Below are positions 1 to 5,856 of a stretch of 7,729 nucleotides of DNA, piece by piece. The DNA is from DAOTVC01 sp034437215 (GTDB lineage Bacteria > Chloroflexota > Anaerolineae > B4-G1 > SLSP01): positions 1 through 7,729 of the forward strand of contig DAOTVC010000088.1 of NCBI GenBank assembly GCA_034437215.1, read 5' to 3'. How positions within the stretch are numbered: position 1 is the first letter of the stretch; the number at the start of each line of letters is the position of its first letter. The position numbers and the translations under genes are program-made. The notes beneath the pieces are model-generated. The model ran no database searches. It saw nothing but the letters and a program-made list of their open reading frames with translations, and was not told where the DNA came from.

Positions 1-781
1 CCAGCGCGCGATAGGCGTTCTCCTCGAGATCCTCCTCCAGCTCCAGCGCGTAGACGTTGGAGGCGCGCAGGGCGTCGTCGAGGAAGACGCGGCCCTGCGC
101 GTCGGGACGGAAGGCGGATTGTCGGAAGAAGGCCACGAAGTAGGCGAGGGCCTCGGGGCCACGCCCGAGGAGCTCCACCAGATCGACCTCGTAGTAGACG
201 TCGAGGCGGTAGCTGGTGGCGCGGTTGACCAGCCGCCAGCGCCGTCCGTTGGTGAGGACGCCCCAGTCGAGTTTCGCAGCTTTCAGGTAGACGTCGATCT
301 GGTAGGCGGGGTTTTGATCCGCAAAGGTGGGGCCGCCGCCGCGCGCCTTCTTGCTCAGGGCGACCTCCCACGCCTTGGCTTCGACGACGGCGAGGGCGTG
401 GGCGGCGTAGATCTCGGTCTGTTGGGCCGCGACTGCCTCGCGGCGGGCCGTTTGCGTGGGGAAGAGGACGTAGTCAGGGCGCTTGATGTGGCTCTCGAGT
501 CCGGGGATCGTGGCTTGACGCTCGAAGACGTGGCCCAGGCGTTCGAGGATCGGACGAATCCAGTGATCCTCCAGCTGGGTTTCATTGTAGTGTTCGAGGT
601 GCGCGCCTTCCCGGGCGTGGAGCGCTTCCAGCCAGGGGATCAGCTCGCGCGCTTCTTCCAGCACCGTGGACCAACGTAGATCACCGGTGAGGATTTCGTC
701 GAGATAGTGATCGGAAAAGAGATACTGGTTGCGATAGGGTGTATCGATGTTGAATTGCAGTTGGTGAGGCGGTCGGTTCAT
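1..781 (-). CDS. Type IIG-like restriction-modification enzyme, N-terminal part (partial at window edge)
   Basis: The reading frame starts at ATG 781-779 and stays open for 260 codons to the window edge, so only the N-terminal nuclease region is visible. The residues fit a PD-(D/E)XK endonuclease: helix Glu67 in NETQLEDHWIRPIL, Asp103 in RPDYVLF, Glu134 and Lys136 in VVEAKAW, then a Q-x3-Y motif (Gln156, Tyr160) and the block GVLTNGRRWRL (174-184). This arrangement is typical of the N-terminus of large single-chain restriction-modification proteins with an Eco57I-type adenine methylase domain further on; such proteins are usually about 1000 residues or more. The methylase part is outside the window, so the type IIG label is inferred; a BREX PglX-like or other methylase-linked protein is an alternative. 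A weak AGGT Shine-Dalgarno lies 6 nt before the ATG. It probably acts in the cytoplasm against foreign DNA. Confidence 0.75.
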   Translation of the reverse strand, partial: MNRPPHQLQFNIDTPYRNQYLFSDHYLDEILTGDLRWSTVLEEARELIPWLEALHAREGAHLEHYNETQLEDHWIRPILERLGHVFERQATIPGLESHIKRPDYVLFPTQTARREAVAAQQTEIYAAHALAVVEAKAWEVALSKKARGGGPTFADQNPAYQIDVYLKAAKLDWGVLTNGRRWRLVNRATSYRLDVYYEVDLVELLGRGPEALAYFVAFFRQSAFRPDAQGRVFLDDALRASNVYALELEEDLEENAYRAL

Positions 782-822
782 GGCTCTACCTATTGACTCA
801 ACAGTGGATTTTGTATACAGAG

Positions 823-850
823 AATGTAGCACAAGGTCGGACAATGTCAA
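823..850 (-). promoter_or_regulatory. Sigma-70-type promoter of the restriction-modification gene
   Basis: On the minus strand there is a perfect -35 TTGACA (850-845), a 16-nt spacer and a -10 TACATT (828-823, 4 of 6 consensus bases). The start would fall around 816, giving a leader of about 35 nt before ATG 781. Mobile element copy A ends about 57 bp upstream of the -35 box, so the promoter is intact. Confidence 0.55.
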
Positions 851-906
851 AAGTCTGCTAACTCGCTCCCGCCCACCTCAAGGTATAATTCCCGGCTAGT
901 TGATAT

Positions 907-1027
907 GGGTGTGTTTCAACTCAGTTGGAAGCTACCCATTCGCTGAAACGTAAGGCGTGAAACGTGAGGATCTCACGTTTTACGTTTCACGTTTCACACC
1001 TCGGTTTAACTCAAGTGAAACACACCC
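907..1027 (+). mobile_element. 121-bp palindromic MITE-like element, copy A, with 9-bp target duplication
   Basis: The element has perfect 12-bp terminal inverted repeats (GGGTGTGTTTCA at 907-918 and its reverse complement at 1016-1027). It is flanked by identical 9-bp direct repeats AGTTGATAT (898-906 and 1028-1036), a clear target-site duplication. The interior is foldback, centred on AAACGTGAG-GAT-CTCACGTTT, with repeated AAACGT/ACGTTT words on both arms. It has no room for a transposase, so it must be moved in trans. Copy B at 4008-4127 lies in the opposite orientation with roughly 90 percent identity by eye (about ten substitutions and one 1-bp gap). The parent transposon is not in the window; a 9-bp duplication occurs in several insertion-sequence families, so I do not assign one. 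Confidence 0.85.
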
Positions 1028-1114
1028 AGTTGATATCGAGTCCTCGACGGTGCGGACGACCACCGGATAGTGGCGATGTTTAACTCAAGTGAAACACACC
1101 CAGTTGATATCGAG
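1004..1114 (+). repeat. 37-bp perfect direct repeat: duplicated right end of element A plus flank
   Basis: Positions 1004-1040 and 1078-1114 are identical over 37 bp, separated by 37 bp of unrelated sequence (1041-1077). Each copy contains the last 24 bp of element A (GTTTAACTCAAG followed by the 12-bp terminal repeat), the 9-bp target sequence AGTTGATAT and four more bases, CGAG. The second copy is therefore a solo element end that carries host flank with it. That points to a local duplication after insertion rather than an independent insertion. No gene lies here. Confidence 0.85.
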
Positions 1115-1142
1115 GGATAGGAAGGCTCATAGGAGAGAGATT

Positions 1143-1160
1143 GGAGTTCCCACGGACTCC
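1143..1160 (-). terminator. Possible weak terminator after nudC
   Basis: Just past the nudC stop (1164-1162) the minus strand can form GGAGT/ACTCC with an 8-nt loop, followed by AATCTCTCTCC. The stem is only 5 bp and the tail is C/T mixed rather than a U run, so it is a weak candidate. Confidence 0.25.
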
Positions 1161-1161
1161 T

Positions 1162-2097
1162 CTACCCCTCATCATACCACGTGCGGATGAGCCGGTAGGC
1201 GATGGAGACGGGGCTGGGGAGGCGCAGGGTGCCCGCCTCGATTGCCGCCTGCAGCGCCCGCCGCGAGAACCAGCGCGCGTCTTCCAGCTCGCCGTCGCCG
1301 CAGCAGATCCCGGCGCTGCGCGCCGCGGCCCGGAAGCCGAGCATGAGGGAGCTGGGGAAGGGCCAGGGCTGCGACGAGCGGTAGGTCACCCCCTCCACCG
1401 CGACGCCCGTCTCCTCGCGCACCTCGCGGACCACCGCGTCCTCCAGGCTCTCGCCCGGCTCCACGAAACCCGCGATGGTCGAGTAGAGGGTGGCGGGCCA
1501 GATCCGCTGGCGTCCCAGGAGCGCCCGTCCGCCGTGGCTGACGAGGACGATCATGGCGGGGTCGGTGCGGGGGAAGTGGTGGATGCCGCACGCCGCGCGG
1601 GTACAGACGCGCAGGTGCCCGCCCTCGCGGCTCGCGGTAGGGCTGCCGCAGCGACCGCAGTAGCGGTGTTGGTCGTGCCAGTAGGCCATCGCCCGGGCGT
1701 AGGCCAGCAGGGCCGCCTCTCCGTGCGCCAGCAGGGGGGCGACGCGCCGCAGGTCGCGCAGGTTGCCCTCGAAGGGCGTCCCTTCCGCCTCCTCCGGGGG
1801 GAGGGCCAGGGCGAAGTAGGAGCGGCCCTCCCCCTCGCCCAGGAAGACGGTCGCGTGCGCCTGCAGATGCAGGGCCGTGCTCTCCTCGGCGTCGAGGAGG
1901 AGGGCGTGGGGGTGAGGGCGCTCCGCGACGAGGCTCTGTGCTCCAAAGACGGGCACGAAGCGCGTCGCGGGATCTGCCAGCCGCTTCCCCACCCACGCCG
2001 CGTCCCGCCGCTCGGCGGTGCGGCGATCCAGCGCCAGGGCCGTGAAGCCGTTGCGGGCTGAGCGCTCCTCGACCCGCGCCTCAGAGGATGGGCGCAT
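1162..2097 (-). CDS. nudC: NudC-type NADH pyrophosphatase (Nudix hydrolase)
   Basis: A 311-residue Nudix hydrolase predicted to split NAD(H) into NMN(H) and AMP; in characterised relatives it also removes NAD caps from RNA 5' ends. It is cytoplasmic. An N-terminal domain (about 17-140) is followed by a zinc ribbon with Cys147, Cys150, Cys165 and Cys170. The Nudix box has Gly210, Glu216, Arg224-Glu225, Glu228-Glu229 and Gly231. The family signature SQPWPFPSS at 242-250 sets it apart from other Nudix enzymes and is the main reason for the nudC name. Length is normal for the family. The ATG at 2097 lies 17 nt inside the end of the upstream small membrane protein gene and has no clear Shine-Dalgarno, so translational coupling is likely. 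Recognisable homology begins only around residue 17, so a slightly later non-ATG start cannot be excluded. Confidence 0.93.
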   Translation of the reverse strand: MRPSSEARVEERSARNGFTALALDRRTAERRDAAWVGKRLADPATRFVPVFGAQSLVAERPHPHALLLDAEESTALHLQAHATVFLGEGEGRSYFALALPPEEAEGTPFEGNLRDLRRVAPLLAHGEAALLAYARAMAYWHDQHRYCGRCGSPTASREGGHLRVCTRAACGIHHFPRTDPAMIVLVSHGGRALLGRQRIWPATLYSTIAGFVEPGESLEDAVVREVREETGVAVEGVTYRSSQPWPFPSSLMLGFRAAARSAGICCGDGELEDARWFSRRALQAAIEAGTLRLPSPVSIAYRLIRTWYDEG

Positions 2098-2299
2098 CGA
2101 GCAGGAAGATGAGGATGCCGATGATGATGCAGAAGAGGAAGAGGAGGCTCAGGATGAGGCTCACCGCCTTCTTCACGATCTTGATCAGGGCGATGAAGAT
2201 AAAAAGGCCCGCGACGAGCACGGCGAAAAGGTATAACCAGGGAATGTTTTCCATAAGGTCTTTAACTGTCCTCCAACTGAACGTGCGAGTGACCGACAT
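2081..2299 (-). CDS. Small two-helix membrane protein, unknown function
   Basis: I do not recognise a family. With the start at ATG 2299 the protein has 72 residues. It begins MSVTRTFSWRTVKDLMENIP, then has two strongly hydrophobic segments (about 18-38 and 46-67) joined by a short basic turn, KIVKK. That suggests a two-pass inner-membrane hairpin with the turn probably on the cytoplasmic side. ATG 2299 is chosen because AGGGGA lies 6 nt before it. The frame is open from ATG 2323, and ATG 2254 (MENIPWLYLF) is a shorter alternative; the -10 box at 2317-2312 would make the message almost leaderless for 2299. The gene overlaps the start of nudC by 17 nt, so the two are probably co-transcribed and coupled. 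A membrane role for NudC is not implied. Confidence 0.65.
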   Translation of the reverse strand: MSVTRTFSWRTVKDLMENIPWLYLFAVLVAGLFIFIALIKIVKKAVSLILSLLFLFCIIIGILIFLLDAPIL

Positions 2300-2311
2300 C
2301 GAGTTTCCCCT

Positions 2312-2317
2312 ATTATA
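2312..2317 (-). promoter_or_regulatory. Perfect -10 box upstream of the membrane protein-nudC pair
   Basis: The minus strand carries TATAAT at 2317-2312. The best -35 at a 16-nt spacing is CTGAGC (2339-2334, 3 of 6), which lies in the loop of the upstream hairpin. Initiation around 2305 leaves only about 6 nt before ATG 2299. This is a candidate promoter for the two-gene unit. Confidence 0.4.
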
Positions 2318-2320
2318 ACG

Positions 2321-2346
2321 CAAAGAGCGGGATGCTCAGATCCCAC
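2321..2346 (-). terminator. Candidate intrinsic terminator of the alpha/beta-hydrolase gene
   Basis: Seven bases after the hydrolase stop codon the minus strand forms a 7-bp stem, GTGGGAT/ATCCCGC with one U-G wobble and a 6-nt loop, followed by TCTTTG. The tail is short, so termination may be partial. Confidence 0.4.
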
Positions 2347-2352
2347 TGATGT

Positions 2353-3993
2353 TCAGGGTGTCGTGAACGGAGGTGGGGTAAGGGCCTGGAGGCAGGCGGC
2401 GTCGGGGGCGGTGGCGGGATCGGCGAGGAAGTCAAGGGCCATCTGAAAGGGGCAGCCTGCGTCGCGGCTGGGCGCGTGGCCCAGACCGGGGTACTCGTAG
2501 AGGTAGCTGTTCTCCAGCCGGGCCGCCACCTGTCCGGCGAAGACCGGCGGGGTGATGGGATCCCAGGCGCCGGCGATGAGGAGGGTGGGGATCTCACTGA
2601 CGAGGGGCTCGCCCTCGAGGGGAGCGAAGGGCGCGGCGCCCCAGTCCTCGCAGAGGGTGTAGAGGCTCTCGGCGCTGCCGAAGAGCGCGATGCGCACGAA
2701 GGTCTCCACGTTGGGGCGTCCGGCGACGTCGGCTGCGAGCTCCTCGGTCGTCGTGGCGAAGACCTCCTCGTGGCAGTTGATGGAGAGGAGGACGCCCATG
2801 TTCAGCGCCCGCTCCAGAGAGGGGAGCGCGCTCAGGAGGGGGGCCAGCCCCCGGTAGTCGCCCCGGGAGGCAGCGACGATGGCCTGCGGGACGCGGGGGA
2901 TGCTCTCCGTGCCGGCGAGGCTGAGGTAGATGGCGCTGGTGGCAAGGGTACCGTCCATCCTCACCGTGCCGCCCAGCCGGGTGTCGGGGACGGGGACGGT
3001 GACCGGTTGAGCGTTCAGCTGCTCCACCAGGGCGTCGTAGGTCCCCTCCAGGTCGGGATAGGCGGCGCTGCAACTGGGATCGGCGGCGCAGGCATCGAAG
3101 AGGCGGTTCAGCGCGGTATCGACCAGGGGGAGCTGATCGTTGTAGGCATCGATCTCGATGGGCAGGACGGAGTCCAGCACGGCGCTCCGCACCCGCTCCG
3201 GGTGGTCGCGCATCACCGTCTGGGCCAACCGCGTGCCGTAGGAGACACCGTAGAGGTTCGCCTGCTCGTATCCGAGGGCGGTGAGCAGGTCGGCGACGTC
3301 GGCGGCGCTCGCCGCGCTGGTGTAGGCGGCGAGGTCGACGCCCTCGGCGACCAGGCGATCCCGGCAGTTGAGGAGCGCGGCGGTGTAGCGCTCGGAGGCC
3401 TCCTCGAGCGGGAAGTTCTCCCGTAGATCCTGGCGCACGACCCGCGAGTACTCGGGACAGGCGAGGGAGGGGCGGCTGAAGCCCGTCCCCCGCTGGTCGA
3501 AGACGATGACGTCCCGCTCTTCCAGCAGCGGGCGGACGAAGTCGTCGTAGTCCCCGACCAGCGAGGCGATGGCCCCGCTGCCCGGACCGCCCGAGAGGTA
3601 GACGACGGGATCGGGGGCGGGCTCGGCGGCGTGGCTGTGGTAGAGGACGACGGCGAGCTCCACGGTACCGGCGGGCTCGCCGCTGCGGCTCTCGGGTACG
3701 GCGACGAAGCCGCACTCCACCACAGCCTCCTCGGGCGGGGTGAAGGGGCAGAGGTCGGGCGTGAAGAAGGGGGTCTCGGCCGGGGCGGGCGTCCAGGTAG
3801 GGGGCGGTGAGGCCGGGACCGTGGCGGTGGAGGTCGCGGTCGCCGTTGCGGTTGGGGCGGGGGTGATCGGAGGCTCCCCCGGGGCGAGGGCCTGGGGGAG
3901 AAGGAGCACGCCCCCCAACAGCACCAGAAGGGTCAGGCCCAGAAGAAGGACGGCGATCACGAGTTTGGTATTGTCCGACAGTAAGTTGCTCAT
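2353..3993 (-). CDS. Membrane-anchored alpha/beta-hydrolase, TAP-like (proline/tripeptidyl aminopeptidase type)
   Basis: A 546-residue serine hydrolase, predicted to cleave peptides from a free N-terminus or small ester/amide substrates outside the cytoplasmic membrane. Residues 11-32 form one hydrophobic anchor without a lipobox Cys. They are followed by a Pro/Thr/Ala-rich linker (about 35-80) and the hydrolase fold. Motifs are SGGPGSG (134-140, oxyanion region), DQRGTGFS (166-173), nucleophile Ser251 in GVSYGT, Asp478 in GAWDPITPP and His506 in GLGHAPS. The C-terminal part fits the TAP-like domain of Streptomyces-type tripeptidyl aminopeptidases. The start at 3993 is supported by AAAGGA 8 nt upstream. 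A longer open frame from 4071 is translated from inserted element B and is not native. Cys pairs in the extracytoplasmic part suggest disulfides. The exact substrate cannot be read from the sequence. Confidence 0.88.
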   Translation of the reverse strand: MSNLLSDNTKLVIAVLLLGLTLLVLLGGVLLLPQALAPGEPPITPAPTATATATSTATVPASPPPTWTPAPAETPFFTPDLCPFTPPEEAVVECGFVAVPESRSGEPAGTVELAVVLYHSHAAEPAPDPVVYLSGGPGSGAIASLVGDYDDFVRPLLEERDVIVFDQRGTGFSRPSLACPEYSRVVRQDLRENFPLEEASERYTAALLNCRDRLVAEGVDLAAYTSAASAADVADLLTALGYEQANLYGVSYGTRLAQTVMRDHPERVRSAVLDSVLPIEIDAYNDQLPLVDTALNRLFDACAADPSCSAAYPDLEGTYDALVEQLNAQPVTVPVPDTRLGGTVRMDGTLATSAIYLSLAGTESIPRVPQAIVAASRGDYRGLAPLLSALPSLERALNMGVLLSINCHEEVFATTTEELAADVAGRPNVETFVRIALFGSAESLYTLCEDWGAAPFAPLEGEPLVSEIPTLLIAGAWDPITPPVFAGQVAARLENSYLYEYPGLGHAPSRDAGCPFQMALDFLADPATAPDAACLQALTPPPFTTP

Positions 3994-4001
3994 CAGCAGT
4001 A

Positions 4002-4007
4002 TCCTTT
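4002..4007 (-). promoter_or_regulatory. Hydrolase ribosome-binding site, duplicated by the element insertion
   Basis: On the minus strand AAAGGA lies 8 nt before ATG 3993. It is part of the target duplication of element B: the same AAAGGATA occurs on the far side of the element (4136-4129). The start context thus survived the insertion, and this site supports 3993 over any upstream start. Confidence 0.7.
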
Positions 4008-4127
4008 GGGTGTGTTTCATTTGAGTTAAACCGAGGCGTGAAACGTGAAACGTAAACCGTGAGGCCCTCACGTTTCACGCTTTACGTTTCAGCCATGGGT
4101 AGCTTACAACTGGATTGAAACACACCC
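4008..4127 (-). mobile_element. 120-bp palindromic MITE-like element, copy B, inverted relative to copy A
   Basis: Bounded by the same 12-bp terminal inverted repeats as copy A (4008-4019 and 4116-4127). It is flanked by TATCCTTT on both sides (4000-4007 and 4129-4136). Counted as 9 bp, the duplication is GTATCCTTT against ATATCCTTT, one mismatch. Read on the minus strand it aligns with copy A along its whole length with about ten substitutions and one 1-bp gap. It separates the hydrolase Shine-Dalgarno and start codon from any promoter further upstream. Its ACGTTTCACGTTTC repeats happen to be an open frame that joins the hydrolase frame. Confidence 0.85.
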
Positions 4128-4198
4128 ATATCCTTTACTCCTCTCCAAAACGCGACGTCCTTTGACAGACTCAGGACAGGCAGCTATCGCTGCGTCGC

Positions 4199-5188
4199 TC
4201 ACGAGGAACTTGTGCGCTCCTTCTCGGCGTAGAGCTCGACGATCTGCCGGGCGAAGTCGACGAGGCTGAGGCGCAGGGGCTCGGGCTCCAGCACCTCGAC
4301 GGCTCTCCCGAGCGCGAGCAGCTTCCCCCGCGCCTCCTCCAGGCTTTCGAAGGTCAGGGTGAGCGGGGTCCAGGTCTCCTTATCCACAAAGGTCTCGTCG
4401 GAGGGGATCACTTGCACCCGCTCTCCGAGACAGGAAGGGAGGTGCGGGATGAGCTCTGTGGGAACGCGCACGTTGACGGGGTAGGCGGGGCGTTTCGCCT
4501 CAGCCTCGGCACACCAGCGCTCCCAGAAGGCGGCGAGATCGAAGTCGCGGGGGCGCTCGAAGCGGCGCTCCGTCAGCGCGGCCCTCCGGATGTGAACCAC
4601 CTCCCGGACCTTGACCCGCCCCTTCCGGCAGTAGACGAGGTACCAGACGCCGGCCTTCGCCACCAGCCCGTAGGGCGCCACCTGCTGTTCCAGCTCCGTT
4701 CCGAACCAGAGACGGTAGGTGAGCCGCAGCTTACGGTTCTCCCACACCGCCCGCTGCAGCAGCCGCAGGTGGGGAACGGGCGCCGCCCGCCGCTCCCAGC
4801 CGGACCAGTCGAGGTGGATGCGGTTGCGCACGGCGGGCTCCTGCTCCTGGTGTCTGCGGGGCAGGGCAGCGGCAAGCTTGCGCAGCGCCGCCTTCAGGTC
4901 CCCTCCCATCCCCAGATCCGCGAGGGAGGCGGGGACCTCGAGGGTGAAGAGGGCCTGGATCTCGTCCTCGGTCAGACCGGTGAGGTGGGTGCGGTAGCTG
5001 TCGAGGAGCGCGCAGCCCCCGCCCGGTCCCCTCTCGGCGTAGACGGGTACCCCGGCGGTGCCGAGAGCCTCCAGGTCGCGGTAAATGGTGCGGATGGAGA
5101 CTTCGAGCTCCTCCGCCAGCGCCTCCGCCGTCATCCGGCCCCGGGCCTGGAGGAGCATCAGAATGGCGATCAATCGGTCGGCGCGCAT
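4199..5188 (-). CDS. YafY-type transcriptional regulator with HTH and WYL domains
   Basis: A 329-residue DNA-binding regulator. An N-terminal winged helix-turn-helix of the DeoR/HTH_11 type (about 4-60) has recognition helix SIRTIYRDLEAL (31-42). A WYL domain (about 138-205) contains Trp182-Tyr183-Leu184 in GVWYLVYCRKGR, and a C-terminal WCX-type extension follows (about 235-320). WYL domains are ligand-sensing modules; the ligand here is unknown. ATG 5188 is preferred because AGGAGG lies 3 nt upstream and because the frame extension to 5233 would begin at or before the predicted transcription start. The gene is divergent from the GyrI-like gene, which it probably controls together with itself. 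Downstream lies the hydrolase; without element B the gap would be about 77 bp, so they may once have been one unit. Confidence 0.88.
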   Translation of the reverse strand: MRADRLIAILMLLQARGRMTAEALAEELEVSIRTIYRDLEALGTAGVPVYAERGPGGGCALLDSYRTHLTGLTEDEIQALFTLEVPASLADLGMGGDLKAALRKLAAALPRRHQEQEPAVRNRIHLDWSGWERRAAPVPHLRLLQRAVWENRKLRLTYRLWFGTELEQQVAPYGLVAKAGVWYLVYCRKGRVKVREVVHIRRAALTERRFERPRDFDLAAFWERWCAEAEAKRPAYPVNVRVPTELIPHLPSCLGERVQVIPSDETFVDKETWTPLTLTFESLEEARGKLLALGRAVEVLEPEPLRLSLVDFARQIVELYAEKERTSSS

Positions 5189-5231
5189 AAGCCTCCTCAC
5201 TTTAGACAACTCCTCGTCTTCGAATGGTGCC

Positions 5232-5240
5232 ATTCTACCA
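5232..5240 (-). promoter_or_regulatory. Extended -10 promoter of the WYL regulator
   Basis: The minus strand reads TGGTAGAAT (5240-5232): a TG-n extended element and TAGAAT, 5 of 6 to consensus. There is no good -35, as is common with extended -10 promoters. The predicted start near 5225 gives a leader of about 37 nt to ATG 5188. Confidence 0.5.
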
Positions 5241-5258
5241 CGACTTCCCGATTATTCC

Positions 5259-5273
5259 TGACAGAAGATGTCA
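5259..5273. promoter_or_regulatory. Inverted repeat TGACA-N5-TGTCA, candidate operator between divergent promoters
   Basis: A perfect 5-bp inverted repeat with a 5-bp spacer lies midway between the two outward-facing extended -10 boxes. It overlaps the -35 regions of both. Its position suits an operator for the WYL regulator, but short arms can arise by chance. Confidence 0.4.
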
Positions 5274-5282
5274 TGTAGCCGG

Positions 5283-5291
5283 TGGTAGTAT
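5283..5291 (+). promoter_or_regulatory. Extended -10 promoter of the GyrI-like gene
   Basis: The plus strand reads TGGTAGTAT: a TG-n extended element and TAGTAT, 4 of 6 to consensus. It mirrors the promoter of the divergent gene: GTGGTAG (5282-5288) is the exact inverse of CTACCAC (5235-5241). The expected start near 5298 gives a leader of about 50 nt. Confidence 0.45.
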
Positions 5292-5338
5292 GAGGTCGTT
5301 CCTTCCGGAAGAAGAACACAGAATCGAAATCGAGAGAC

Positions 5339-5344
5339 AGGAGG
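5339..5344 (+). promoter_or_regulatory. Ribosome-binding site that fixes the GyrI-like start
   Basis: AGGAGG, 5 nt before ATG 5350. The frame is open back to 5224, but that region contains the promoter, so 5350 is the real start. Confidence 0.75.
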
Positions 5345-5349
5345 TCAAG

Positions 5350-5805
5350 ATGAAGGATTCAGAGGTCCGTTTTGTGGAGCTGGAGCCCATGGAGATGGCG
5401 CGCTTTCACGCCTTCGGGGAGAGCCCCGAGGAGACGGCGTGGCAGAAGATGGAGGCCTGGGCGGGGCCGCGGGGGCTGCTGGAGAAGGCTGAGACGCGCA
5501 TCTTCGGATACAACAACCCGAACCCCTCGCCGGGCAGCCCGAACTACGGGTACGAGTTCCTGATCGGCGTCGAGGGCGTCGATGTGGAGGAGGGGATCGA
5601 GGTGGTGACCCTGCCCGGCGGGCGCTACGCCGTCACGGCTTGCCGTGGCGTGCCGAACATCGTCAAGCGCTGGCAGGAGTTCGTGGCGTGGCTCGAGGAG
5701 AGCGCCTACCGTCACGGCGCGCATCAGTGGCTCGAGGAGCACATCAGCCGTTCGCAGGTGTCGCTGGAGGAGTTGGAGCTCGACCTCTACATGCCCATCG
5801 CGTGA
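5350..5805 (+). CDS. Stand-alone GyrI-like effector-binding domain protein
   Basis: A 151-residue protein made only of a GyrI-like (AraC effector-binding, SOUL-like fold) domain. Visible family features are the N-terminal strand RFVELEPMEMARFHAFG, FGYNNPNP (52-59) and YGYEFLIGV (67-75), a GGRYAV turn (90-95), helix RWQEFVAWLEE (107-117), the WLEEHIS segment (127-133) with acidic Glu129 and Glu130, and the terminal strand ELDLYMPIA. Such domains bind hydrophobic or cationic small molecules. Some stand-alone members have been reported to hydrolyse cyclopropane-containing toxins; others serve as multidrug sensors or gyrase inhibitors. There is no DNA-binding domain. Divergence from a WYL regulator with shared, mirror-image promoters suggests a regulated detoxification or sequestration role, which is inferred. 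A strong hairpin follows 18 nt after the stop codon. Confidence 0.85.
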   Translation: MKDSEVRFVELEPMEMARFHAFGESPEETAWQKMEAWAGPRGLLEKAETRIFGYNNPNPSPGSPNYGYEFLIGVEGVDVEEGIEVVTLPGGRYAVTACRGVPNIVKRWQEFVAWLEESAYRHGAHQWLEEHISRSQVSLEELELDLYMPIA

Positions 5806-5823
5806 GGGACTGCAGGTGTCAGA

Positions 5824-5847
5824 CGCCCCCGGACTTGTCCGGGGGCG
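5824..5847. terminator. Strong GC-rich hairpin between convergent genes
   Basis: A perfect 10-bp stem, CGCCCCCGGA/TCCGGGGGCG, with loop CTTG. It lies between the plus-strand GyrI-like gene and the minus-strand MFS remnant. Neither strand has a U run after it, so it is not a standard intrinsic terminator. It may still stop or pause transcription in both directions, or protect a 3' end. Confidence 0.5.
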
Positions 5848-5856
5848 CTGCGCTTC

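Noticed and set aside
119..679. 186-codon plus-strand open frame
   Set aside because: Antisense to the restriction-modification gene, which shows conserved nuclease residues.
898..1114. CRISPR-like array, because of the repeated ~37-bp unit with a 37-bp spacer
   Set aside because: Only two repeat copies, and the repeat is the end of element A plus its target site; no cas genes nearby.
1141..2061. 306-codon plus-strand open frame
   Set aside because: An antisense shadow of nudC, which has clear catalytic motifs on the other strand.
2476..3426. 316-codon plus-strand open frame
   Set aside because: An antisense shadow of the hydrolase gene, caused by high GC; composition is Gly/Val/Glu-rich without motifs.
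3994..4071. N-terminal extension of the hydrolase frame to ATG 4071
   Set aside because: The extra 26 residues are translated mostly from element B, and a good ribosome-binding site precedes ATG 3993 instead.
4162..4190. Plus-strand TTGACA with TATCGC at 17-nt spacing
   Set aside because: The -10 is poor and no plus-strand gene follows it.
4180..4193. GCAGC-TATC-GCTGC hairpin just after the WYL regulator stop
   Set aside because: Only a 5-bp stem and no T tract on either strand; not enough to call a terminator.
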